From NCBI RefSeq assembly GCF_016598475.1, contig NZ_JAEMUX010000088.1, forward strand, positions 1-32,463: a stretch of DNA of 32,463 nt. The letters are read 5' to 3'. Below are positions 7,736 to 14,430 of this stretch, in pieces (within the stretch, counting starts at the first letter, position 1; each line of letters begins with the position of its first letter). A program made the position numbers and the translations under genes. The notes beneath the pieces were generated by a model. It ran no database searches, was not told the DNA's origin, and saw only the letters and a program-made list of their open reading frames with translations. The stretch comes from Streptomyces adelaidensis (GTDB lineage: Bacteria > Actinomycetota > Actinomycetes > Streptomycetales > Streptomycetaceae).

Positions 7736-9499
7736 ATGCATCGGTACAGGTCCCACACCTGCGGCGAGCTCCGCGCCTCTGACGTCGGCACCGACGTCCG
7801 GCTGAGCGGCTGGCTGCACAATCGGCGCGACCTGGGCGGCATCCTCTTCATCGATCTGCGCGACCACTACGGCATCACGCAGCTCGTCGCGCGTCCGGGC
7901 ACCCCGGCGTACGAGGCCCTGGACAAGATCTCCAAGGAGTCGACCGTCCGGGTCGACGGCAAGGTCGTCTCCCGGGGCACCGAGAACGTCAACCCGGACC
8001 TGCCCTCCGGCGAGATCGAGGTCGAGGTGGGCGAGGTCGAGCTGCTCGGTGCGGCCGCCCCGCTCCCCTTCACCATCAACGCCGAGGACGGGGTCAACGA
8101 GGAGCGGCGCCTGGAGTACCGCTTCCTCGACCTGCGCCGCGAGCGCATGCACCGCAACATCCTGCTGCGTACGGCCGTGATCTCCGCGATCCGTCACAAG
8201 ATGACGGCGCTGGGCTTCAACGAGATGGCGACGCCGATCCTGTCCGCGACCTCCCCCGAGGGCGCCCGTGACTTCGTCGTCCCGTCCCGCCTGAACCCGG
8301 GCAGGTTCTACGCCCTCCCCCAGGCCCCGCAGCAGTTCAAGCAGCTGCTGATGATCTCGGGCTTCGACCGGTACTTCCAGATCGCGCCCTGCTTCCGTGA
8401 CGAGGACGCGCGCGCGGACCGTTCGCCGGGCGAGTTCTACCAGCTCGACGTCGAGATGAGCTTCGTGGAGCAGGAGGACGTCTTCCAGCCCATCGAGAAG
8501 CTCATGACCGAGCTGTTCGAGGAGTTCGGGAACGGCCGTCACGTCACCTCCCCCTTCCCGCGCATCCCGTTCCGCGAGGCGATGCTCAAGTACGGCTCCG
8601 ACAAGCCGGACCTGCGCGCCCAGCTGGAGCTGGTGGACATCACCGATGTCTTCGAGGGCTCTGAGTTCAAGGCGTTCGCCGGCAAGCACGTGCGGGCGCT
8701 CGCCGTGCCGGACGTCTCGTCCCAGCCCCGTAAGTTCTTCGACCAGCTCGGTGACTACGCGGTCGAGCAGGGTGCGAAGGGCCTGGCCTGGGTGCGCGTC
8801 ACCGAGGACGGTTCGCTGACCGGCCCGATCGCCAAGTTCCTCACCGAGGGGAACGTCGCCGAGCTGACCAAGCGCCTGTCGCTGGCGGCCGGGCACGCGG
8901 TGTTCTTCGGCGCGGGCGAGTTCGACGAGGTCTCGAAGATCATGGGCGCCGTGCGCGTCGAGGCCGCCAAGCGGGCCGGCCACTTCGAGGAGGGTGTCTT
9001 CCGCTTCTGCTGGATCGTCGACTTCCCGATGTACGAGAAGGACGAGGACACCGGCAAGATCGACTTCTCGCACAACCCGTTCTCCATGCCGCAGGGCGGT
9101 CTGGAGGCCCTGGAGAGCCAGGACCCGCTGGACATCCTCGGCTGGCAGTACGACATCGTCTGCAACGGCGTCGAGCTGTCCTCCGGCGCGATCCGGAACC
9201 ACGAGCCCGACATCATGCTCAAGGCCTTCGAGATCGCGGGCTACGACCGTGACACCGTCGAGGAGCAGTTCGCCGGCATGCTCCGCGCCTTCCGCTTCGG
9301 CGCCCCGCCGCACGGCGGTATCGCCCCGGGCGTCGACCGCATCGTCATGCTCCTCGCCGACGAGCCCAACATCCGCGAGACCATCGCCTTCCCGCTCAAC
9401 GGCAACGCCCAGGACCTGATGATGGGCGCGCCGACGGAGCTGGAGGAGGCGCGACTGCGGGAGCTGCACCTGACGGTGCGGAAGCCGCAGCCGAAGTAG
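7736..9499 (+). CDS. aspS: Aspartyl-tRNA synthetase
   Basis: A 587-residue bacterial-type class II aspartyl-tRNA synthetase, the normal length. It has an N-terminal OB-fold anticodon-binding domain (about 1-110), the catalytic core, an inserted GAD domain (about 290-430), and the C-terminal part of the core. Class II motif 2 is seen as FRDEDARADRSPGEF and motif 3 as GIAPGVDRIVMLL. It charges tRNA with aspartate in the cytosol. The residue after RRD in GWLHNRRDLGG is L33, aligning with E. coli L30 and P. aeruginosa H31; His there is linked to relaxed tRNA(Asn) recognition, so Leu suggests a discriminating enzyme. The start is supported by strong family N-terminal similarity (MHRYRSHTCGELR), while the ribosome site GAAGG is distant (about 14 bases). 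A terminator follows. Confidence 0.98.
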   Translation: MHRYRSHTCGELRASDVGTDVRLSGWLHNRRDLGGILFIDLRDHYGITQLVARPGTPAYEALDKISKESTVRVDGKVVSRGTENVNPDLPSGEIEVEVGEVELLGAAAPLPFTINAEDGVNEERRLEYRFLDLRRERMHRNILLRTAVISAIRHKMTALGFNEMATPILSATSPEGARDFVVPSRLNPGRFYALPQAPQQFKQLLMISGFDRYFQIAPCFRDEDARADRSPGEFYQLDVEMSFVEQEDVFQPIEKLMTELFEEFGNGRHVTSPFPRIPFREAMLKYGSDKPDLRAQLELVDITDVFEGSEFKAFAGKHVRALAVPDVSSQPRKFFDQLGDYAVEQGAKGLAWVRVTEDGSLTGPIAKFLTEGNVAELTKRLSLAAGHAVFFGAGEFDEVSKIMGAVRVEAAKRAGHFEEGVFRFCWIVDFPMYEKDEDTGKIDFSHNPFSMPQGGLEALESQDPLDILGWQYDIVCNGVELSSGAIRNHEPDIMLKAFEIAGYDRDTVEEQFAGMLRAFRFGAPPHGGIAPGVDRIVMLLADEPNIRETIAFPLNGNAQDLMMGAPTELEEARLRELHLTVRKPQPK

Positions 9500-9507
9500 G
9501 GAATGAA

Positions 9508-9522
9508 GTAAGGCAAGCCTTT
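9508..9522 (+). promoter_or_regulatory. Iron-box-like motif, copy 1
   Basis: GTAAGGCAAGCCTTT contains the inverted repeat AAGGC-AA-GCCTT and matches the AGG-N4-CCT core of DmdR/IdeR iron boxes (consensus like TTAGGTTAGGCTAACCTAA). It lies just after the aspS stop, about 125 bp before the first intradiol dioxygenase gene, with a terminator in between. A near-copy occurs at the equivalent place before the second dioxygenase. Confidence 0.45.
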
Positions 9523-9537
9523 CTTCTTTTGTTTTCG

Positions 9538-9578
9538 AAAAGGGTCCTGAAGTCGTCCGTCGATTTCAGGACCCTTTT
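9538..9578 (+). terminator. Terminator after aspS
   Basis: AAAAGGGTCCTGAA (9538-9551) pairs exactly with TTCAGGACCCTTTT (9565-9578), giving a 14-bp stem with a 13-base loop and a terminal T4. It is a clear intrinsic terminator. Confidence 0.9.
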
Positions 9579-9614
9579 GCGTGCGTGGGGAAAAGGGTTC
9601 GTTTTCTCAGCTGG

Positions 9615-9637
9615 TTGACAGGCTTCATATCTAACTT
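9615..9637 (+). promoter_or_regulatory. Candidate promoter of the first dioxygenase gene
   Basis: TTGACA (9615-9620) and TAACTT (9632-9637) are separated by 11 bases, and TAACTT ends 8 bases before the ATG. The same arrangement occurs before the paralogue (10780-10802). If TAACTT is a -10 element, the transcript would start at or next to the ATG, giving a leaderless mRNA; no ribosome site is visible. The 11-base spacing is too short for an ordinary -35/-10 pair, so TTGACA may have another role. Confidence 0.4.
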
Positions 9638-9645
9638 CCCGGCGC

Positions 9646-10653
9646 ATGACAGCGAATGAACAGGCAACGAATGAACAGGCAGCGAATGGACAGGATGAGC
9701 AGCGATTGGCGGGCGCCGGTGATGTGACGCGCCGCAAGGTCGTCGTGGCCGGCGCGGGCGCCGTCGCGGCGGTGGGCCTGGGTGGCGTCATGGCGGCGAA
9801 CGCCTCGAACACCTTCGCCGGTGAGCGGAGAGAAAAGCCCGGCGGCGGCCCCGCGCCCGCCCTGGAGGAGTGCTACCTGCTGACCTCCGAGACGACCGAG
9901 GGCCCGTACTACATCGACGCGGACAAGCTCCGCCGGGACGTCACCGAGGACAAGGGCGGCATCCCCCTGACTCTCCGCCTCAAGGTGATCGACTCCGAGA
10001 CGTGCAGGCCCGTCCGGAACGCGGCCGTCGACATCTGGCACTGCGACGCGGTGGGCGTCTACTCCGGCTACGAGGACATGGGCAACGGCGGTGGCGGCCC
10101 GGCCCCCACCGGCGAACCCCCGACCGGTGAGCCGCCGAGCGGCGATCCCTCCGGCCCGCCCCCGGGCGGCGGCCACCAGGAGCCCACGGACGAGACCCGC
10201 TATCTGCGCGGCACCTGGAAGACGGACCGGAAGGGCTTCGTCACCTTCAGGACCGTGTTCCCGGGCTGGTACCGGGGCCGTTGCGTGCACATCCACGTCA
10301 AGGTGCATGTCAACGGCGAGTGGACGGACGCCGGTTACGAGGGTGGCACCACCTGCCACACCGGCCAGTTCTTCTTCGACGAGGAGTCCGTTCTCGCCTC
10401 CGCGGTCGTGGAGCCGTACGTGTCGAACGCGGCGGAGCGTACGACGCTCGACGAGGACACGATCTACGACGGCACCGGCACCCAGGGCGGACTGCTGAAG
10501 CTGCGCTACGACAAGAGGGACATCGCGAGGGGTGTGCGCGGCTCGCTCACGGTGGGGGTGGACCCGGAGGCCGACAGCGACGGGCAGGGGACGGCGCCGG
10601 AGCCGAGCGTGTCCGCGTCGGCGTCGGCGTCGGTGAGTGCGTCGGCAAACTGA
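9646..10653 (+). CDS. Tat-secreted intradiol ring-cleavage dioxygenase, paralogue 1
   Basis: A 335-residue protein with a Gln/Asn-rich N-terminus, a twin-arginine signal (TRRKVVVAGAG then a hydrophobic stretch, about residues 28-60), and an intradiol dioxygenase fold (about 75-315). The four non-haem Fe(III) ligands expected for the protocatechuate/catechol dioxygenase family are present: Y139 (VGVYSGY), Y209 (PGWYRGR), H215 and H217 (VHIHV). Such enzymes open catecholic rings between the two hydroxyls using O2. A Pro/Gly-rich insert, about residues 147-180, interrupts the fold after the first Tyr. The C-terminus is a Ser/Ala low-complexity tail. Export makes classical cytosolic beta-ketoadipate metabolism unlikely; extracellular phenolics are the inferred substrates. 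The next gene is a close paralogue, so this is a tandem duplication. The start ATG has no ribosome site. Confidence 0.9.
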   Translation: MTANEQATNEQAANGQDEQRLAGAGDVTRRKVVVAGAGAVAAVGLGGVMAANASNTFAGERREKPGGGPAPALEECYLLTSETTEGPYYIDADKLRRDVTEDKGGIPLTLRLKVIDSETCRPVRNAAVDIWHCDAVGVYSGYEDMGNGGGGPAPTGEPPTGEPPSGDPSGPPPGGGHQEPTDETRYLRGTWKTDRKGFVTFRTVFPGWYRGRCVHIHVKVHVNGEWTDAGYEGGTTCHTGQFFFDEESVLASAVVEPYVSNAAERTTLDEDTIYDGTGTQGGLLKLRYDKRDIARGVRGSLTVGVDPEADSDGQGTAPEPSVSASASASVSASAN

Positions 10654-10660
10654 TGCATAA

Positions 10661-10675
10661 GTAAGGTAAACCTAA
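10661..10675 (+). promoter_or_regulatory. Iron-box-like motif, copy 2
   Basis: GTAAGGTAAACCTAA follows the first dioxygenase stop by 8 bases. It matches copy 1 (9508-9522) except for paired changes that preserve its symmetry (C..G becomes T..A) and differences at the end. By eye it agrees with about 12 of the 15 matching positions of the DmdR/IdeR iron-box consensus. A hairpin and then the second dioxygenase gene follow, about 135 bp downstream. Confidence 0.5.
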
Positions 10676-10698
10676 TCAGAGTTTTTTGCCGAATGGAA

Positions 10699-10724
10699 GC
10701 CCGAAATGGACGACTATTTCGGGC
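10699..10724 (+). terminator. Hairpin between the two dioxygenase genes
   Basis: GCCCGAAAT (10699-10707) pairs exactly with ATTTCGGGC (10716-10724) around an 8-base loop, with GGA/TCC extending the stem past one mismatch. No T-tract. It probably ends transcription of the first dioxygenase gene. Confidence 0.7.
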
Positions 10725-10779
10725 CTCCTCTGCCTCCGTGTGAGAGTAGTGGGGCAAATCACAGTGTTTTCTTACTGTT

Positions 10780-10802
10780 TTGACAGTCTGCCTCCCTAAT
10801 TT
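10780..10802 (+). promoter_or_regulatory. Candidate promoter of the second dioxygenase gene
   Basis: TTGACA (10780-10785), 11 bases, then TAATTT (10797-10802), 7 bases before the ATG. This repeats the layout before the first paralogue. It argues for ATG 10810 as the real start and for a leaderless or near-leaderless transcript. No ribosome site is present. Confidence 0.4.
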
Positions 10803-10809
10803 CCTGCTC

Positions 10810-11814
10810 ATGACGGGAAACCAGACTGGAAACGAGAACGAGCAGGCCCCCACGCCGAAGCACAAGCGGGATCTGGCGCGCCGCAAGGTCGTCGTGGCGG
10901 GCGCGGGTGCCGTGGCCGCGGTGGCCGTGGGCGGAGCCGTCGTCGCGACGGCGAGCGCGGGCACGAACAACAATGCGAACAAGAGTACGAACAAGAAGGG
11001 GGCCACTCCCCTCGGCTCCACGAGCGAGAGTGCCGGGGAGGAGTGCTACAAGCTCACCTCGGAGACCACCGAGGGCCCGTACTACATCGACGCGGACAAG
11101 CTCCGCCGGGACATCACCGAGGACAAGGAGGGCATCCCCCTCGTCCTCCGCCTCAAGGTGATCGACTCCGAGACCTGCAAGCCGATCCGCAACGCGGCGG
11201 TCGACGTCTGGCAGTGCGACGCGCTGGGTCTCTACTCGGGCTACGAGAGCGCCTCCATGGGCGGCGGCGCCTTTCCCACCGGCGACCCCTCGGGCACCCC
11301 CTCGGGCACCCCCTCGGAGTTCCCGGGGGGTGGCAGCGGTGGCATCCACCAGGAGCCCACCAGCGACACCCGCTACCTCCGCGGCACCTCGAAGACGGAC
11401 AGGAAGGGCTTCGTCACCTTCCAGACGATCTTCCCCGGCTGGTACCAGGGCCGTTGCGTGCACGTCCACGTCAAGGTGCACGTCAATGGCAAGTGGACGG
11501 AAGCGGGTTACGAGGGTGGCACCACCTGCCACACCGGCCAGTTCTACTTCGAAGAGGAGGCCGTCCTCGCCTCCGCCGAGCTCGACCCGTACTCGACCTC
11601 CACGACGCAGCGTACGACCCTCGACGAGGACACCATCTACGACGGCGCCGGCACCCAGGGCGGTCTCCTCAAGCTGAAGTACAAGAAGGCCGACATCGCC
11701 AAGGGGGTCATCGGCTCCATCACGGTCGGCGTCGACCCGGACGCCGAGAACACGGGATTGGACCTTTCGTTGCTGACGGGCGGGTCGCAGACGGCTACCC
11801 CCTCGGCGAGCTGA
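10810..11814 (+). CDS. Tat-secreted intradiol ring-cleavage dioxygenase, paralogue 2
   Basis: A 334-residue close paralogue of the upstream gene. It has a twin-arginine signal (LARRKVVVAGAG, about residues 20-55) and an intradiol dioxygenase fold with Fe(III) ligands Y142 (LGLYSGY), Y212 (PGWYQGR), H218 and H220 (VHVHV). The insert after the first Tyr is present but Ser/Thr/Gly-rich, with repeated SGTP rather than Gly-Pro. A Lys/Asn/Thr linker follows the signal. The WHCD of paralogue 1 is WQCD here. The ATG at 10810 is chosen by alignment with paralogue 1; an in-frame TTG at 10780 falls inside the candidate promoter motif. A strong terminator follows. Differences are concentrated in linker, insert and tail, so the catalytic cores are likely both functional, perhaps with different substrates or conditions of expression. 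Confidence 0.9.
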   Translation: MTGNQTGNENEQAPTPKHKRDLARRKVVVAGAGAVAAVAVGGAVVATASAGTNNNANKSTNKKGATPLGSTSESAGEECYKLTSETTEGPYYIDADKLRRDITEDKEGIPLVLRLKVIDSETCKPIRNAAVDVWQCDALGLYSGYESASMGGGAFPTGDPSGTPSGTPSEFPGGGSGGIHQEPTSDTRYLRGTSKTDRKGFVTFQTIFPGWYQGRCVHVHVKVHVNGKWTEAGYEGGTTCHTGQFYFEEEAVLASAELDPYSTSTTQRTTLDEDTIYDGAGTQGGLLKLKYKKADIAKGVIGSITVGVDPDAENTGLDLSLLTGGSQTATPSAS

Positions 11815-11835
11815 CGGTCGTAAGACTCGGTGAAC

Positions 11836-11866
11836 GGCCCGGAACCCCACCCCTGGGTTCCGGGCC
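11836..11866 (+). terminator. Terminator after the second dioxygenase gene
   Basis: GGCCCGGAACCC (11836-11847) pairs exactly with GGGTTCCGGGCC (11855-11866) around a 7-base loop and is followed by TTTG. Confidence 0.88.
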
Positions 11867-12048
11867 TTTGCCGTGCCCTCCCGCACGGGGCCGCACGCTG
11901 GGAAAGTCATCAGGCGACGCACAGGTTTCTCGACGGATGGGCACAGCGGGGGGCGGTGTGATGGGACGTACGGGGTGAGGAACCCGTAAGGCCTGTACGG
12001 GATTTACGCGACGTACGGGACGGAGCTTCGGAGATGCTGGAGGAGGCC

Positions 12049-12585
12049 ATGAAGCTGGCCGTGCTGGTGGCAGTGTTGCTGATCGTCGGGGCCGTGGTCG
12101 CGATCGTCGCGCAGCGGCGGTCCGTGAGGGAGCCCGGACCGGCGTCCGACCTGGACGCGGAGGCCGACGCCAACCGCTGGGTGGTACGGCTGGGCGCCGG
12201 CCTGGCCGGCATCGACGTACGGGCGCAGGCCGGGGCCGGCGGCAGCGCGGCCCAGTCCCTGACCGACGCCACCGAACACCTCCGCACCGCCCGCGCCCAG
12301 CTGACGGCCGCCCGCACACCCGACCAGTACGCCCAGGTCACCCGGACGGCGGTCGAGGGCCTGCACCATGTGCAGGCGGCTCGTACGGGTCTGGGGATGG
12401 ATGCGGGGGTGGGCGCGGGAGCGGGTGCGGCCGGTCAGGTGCCGATGCCGATGCCGATGCCGATGCCGGTTTCGGTGTCCGTTCGTACGGCGATCAGCGG
12501 TCCGGTCGACCAGGCCGGGCGGGTCGTCCGGAATTCGGAGCGCCCTTCCAGAGCGGCGAGCAGGTCGGTCACCGCCGCTTCGTGA
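12049..12585 (+). CDS. Small membrane-anchored hypothetical protein
   Basis: A 178-residue protein not assigned to a family. Residues 1-24 form one hydrophobic helix (KLAVLVAVLLIVGAVVAIVA), a signal anchor or signal peptide. Residues about 50-115 are helical and charged, with LTDATEHLRTARAQLTAA and TRTAVEGLHHVQAARTGLG. A low-complexity stretch of Pro-Met repeats encoded by a hexanucleotide repeat (GCCGAT, about 12441-12468) follows. The last 35 residues look unlike the rest, and the opposite strand in that part also reads openly, so the 3' end may be altered or frameshifted. ATG 12049 is preferred over ATG 12034 because GGAGGAGG lies just before it. Neighbours are not obviously related. Confidence 0.65.
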   Translation: MKLAVLVAVLLIVGAVVAIVAQRRSVREPGPASDLDAEADANRWVVRLGAGLAGIDVRAQAGAGGSAAQSLTDATEHLRTARAQLTAARTPDQYAQVTRTAVEGLHHVQAARTGLGMDAGVGAGAGAAGQVPMPMPMPMPVSVSVRTAISGPVDQAGRVVRNSERPSRAASRSVTAAS

Positions 12586-12623
12586 GCCTTTGGCCGGCCG
12601 GGAGTGGGCGTGAGGTCGTCGGT

Positions 12624-14084
12624 TCAGGGCCGCCAGGCCGAGATCACGTCCCCGGCGCCCCACACCAACTCGACCCCGTCACGGTCGCCGAGTGGCCCCG
12701 CGGTCCCGGAGAGGGACACCACGGCCAGCCGTCCTCCGGTATCCGGGGTGAAGCCGGGAACCTGCGCGGCGTCCCTCCGCAGCGTGGCCAGGTCGTGCTG
12801 GTCGAACGGTGAGGCCAGCCACTTCACGGAGCCCGCGAAGAAGACGCTGCCGGCGATGGGCGTGCGGTCGGCCCCGATGAGGTCGATCTCCGGTGAGAAC
12901 CGCCGGTTCCACCAGCCGCCCACGACCTCGGTGTCCGGCCAGGGGAACTCACCGGACACGGCGGCCAGTTCCAGCGCCTCCCGGATCAGGGGCTCCACGG
13001 CTCGCCCGCGCCAGGCCGTCCAACGCCGCTGGACGAGCCGGTACGCGGCCTCGGGTCGGCCTCGTCTCGACAACTCCTGCGCGGAGCGCGTGGCGGCGAG
13101 GTAGAGGCGCAGACTGCTGTCGGCCACGCGGTAGAGGGCGGGCTTGCCAGGGTTGGTGGACAGAGGGGAGTCGCAGGCGAGGACGCGCTTTTCCTCGGTG
13201 AGTCTCCTGAGCAGCGGAGACAGTATTCCGGAGGGCAGCGATCCGCTCTGGCTGCCGGCCGTCGCCGCGATGCTGGCATGCGTACGGTCTCCGCTCCCCA
13301 CCGCCTCCAGCACGCGACGGGCCTGGTCGGGCGCCGGGAACTCCGCCATGAGCGCCGCCTCCGGAACGCCGAAGAGCGGCGACGCGGGGTCCGCGCACTC
13401 GGCCTCGATGAAGTCGAGCGCCGGGGTGCCGTGCGGCCAGGCCCGCAGAATCCCCGGCAGCCCGCCGGAGATCAGGTGCGCGTCGATGGCGTCCGTGGTG
13501 TCGAGCCCCAGCGCGTCCCCCGTCTCGGCCGGGTTGAGCGGGCCGAGGACCAGGCTGTCGGCCCGCCCGTAGAAGGGCCGGTCGTACGCCGTGAACCGCT
13601 CCATCATGTGCAGATCACTACCGAGCAGGAGCAGCAGCACGGGGCGGCGGGCCAGCAGTCGGTCCCACGCCGTCTGCAGCGCCCCGTCGAACAGGGGGTC
13701 CTGCTCGGCGAGCCAGGGCAGTTCGTCGAGCACGACGATGCTCGGGGTATCGGCGGGCAGTACGGCGGCGAGGGCGCGCAGGGCGTCCGGCCAGTTCGTG
13801 GGAGCGCCTTTCGGCACGAGATCCGGCTCGGCGGGGAGGGACGACTCCCGAAGCTCGGCCATGAGATCGGTGATGCCCTCCACGGGTGAGGCGCCCTTGG
13901 TCGCGCTGAAGAAGACGTACGGCCGCCCGGCCCGATCACAGAACTCTTGTACGAGCCTCGACTTCCCCACCTGCCGGCGACCCCTTATGGCGACGGCGAC
14001 GCCGGCGCCGTCGGCGGTGACGCGATCGAGGCGCTTGCCCAGGAGAGCCAGCTCGACGTGGCGGCCTACGAAGGGGGTCGGCAT
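12624..14084 (-). CDS. AAA-type ATPase with C-terminal DUF234 (PD-(D/E)XK-like) region
   Basis: A 486-residue protein of the archaeal-type ATPase family (ATPase_2 plus DUF234). The N-terminus VGRHVELALL is the usual family opening; Walker A is GRRQVGKS (35-42), Walker B is IVVLDE with D120-E121, and a sensor-like LLLLGSDLHMM follows near 155. The region around 240-330 looks like a winged helix. The C-terminal DUF234 part (about 350-450) contains REALELA, then EIDLIGAD and GSVKW, resembling the D...(S)xK pattern of the restriction-nuclease fold. These proteins are widespread in archaea and scattered in bacteria; their function is not established. It is preceded by a 30-bp palindromic operator candidate and the remnant of another mobile-type gene, so the locus looks accessory. 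No partner gene was seen. Confidence 0.88.
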   Translation of the reverse strand: MPTPFVGRHVELALLGKRLDRVTADGAGVAVAIRGRRQVGKSRLVQEFCDRAGRPYVFFSATKGASPVEGITDLMAELRESSLPAEPDLVPKGAPTNWPDALRALAAVLPADTPSIVVLDELPWLAEQDPLFDGALQTAWDRLLARRPVLLLLLGSDLHMMERFTAYDRPFYGRADSLVLGPLNPAETGDALGLDTTDAIDAHLISGGLPGILRAWPHGTPALDFIEAECADPASPLFGVPEAALMAEFPAPDQARRVLEAVGSGDRTHASIAATAGSQSGSLPSGILSPLLRRLTEEKRVLACDSPLSTNPGKPALYRVADSSLRLYLAATRSAQELSRRGRPEAAYRLVQRRWTAWRGRAVEPLIREALELAAVSGEFPWPDTEVVGGWWNRRFSPEIDLIGADRTPIAGSVFFAGSVKWLASPFDQHDLATLRRDAAQVPGFTPDTGGRLAVVSLSGTAGPLGDRDGVELVWGAGDVISAWRP

Positions 14085-14106
14085 GAGAGCCTCTGGCGGC
14101 AGATAG

Positions 14107-14136
14107 GTAGATTCATTCTACGTAGTTTGCATCTAC
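14107..14136 (-). promoter_or_regulatory. 30-bp palindromic operator candidate upstream of the ATPase gene
   Basis: GTAGAT (14107-14112) and ATCTAC (14131-14136) are exact inverted arms flanking a central perfect palindrome CTACGTAG (14118-14125). Twelve of 15 base pairs of the whole element are symmetric. It is strikingly AT-rich for this genome and ends 22 bases before the ATPase start codon. Its left end overlaps the stop codon of the remnant at 14133. Confidence 0.6.
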
Positions 14137-14351
14137 ATCTCGTGAGCGGTGCCGCGCGGTCTTCCCCACGTCGCTGCCGCCGCTGTGCCGTCCAGGCCCA
14201 CCGCCAGCAGTTCACTCATGTCATACAGCGCTTCGATGGCCGCCGTCGGGGTCAGCGGGACCCGTAGCGCGTCGAAGACAGGGGCGAGGGCCTCCGGGTG
14301 CTCCTGGAAGACGCGGTGTGAGGCCTTGTGGGCGTGGACTGATGTGACCAT
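14133..14351 (-). pseudogene. Internally deleted Rpn/YhgA-like (PD-(D/E)XK) gene remnant
   Basis: A 72-codon frame. The first 42 residues (MVTSVHAHKASHRVFQEHPE... to about residue 42) match my recollection of the N-terminus of Streptomyces proteins of the Rpn/YhgA-like transposase-nuclease family, which normally run to about 200-300 residues. The last 30 residues (MSELLAVGLDGTAAAATW...) resemble the family's C-terminal end. The catalytic middle is missing, and the frame is still open across the join, so the simplest reading is an internal in-frame deletion. The product, if made, should be inactive as a nuclease. It lies directly upstream of the ATPase gene on the same strand. Confidence 0.5.
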
Positions 14352-14430
14352 GTCGCGGAACCCAGGGGGCGTTCGGGCCGGGTGTCCGGCCGACGGGATG
14401 GGATCACTCTTTCGGGGACAGTGAGAACGT

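Noticed and set aside
7712..9469. 585-codon minus-strand frame opposite aspS
   Set aside because: Shadow of aspS; Leu/Glu/Val-rich without motifs.
12441..12468. Hexanucleotide repeat as phase-variation switch
   Set aside because: The unit is 6 bp, so copy-number change keeps the frame; no switch is implied by length change alone.
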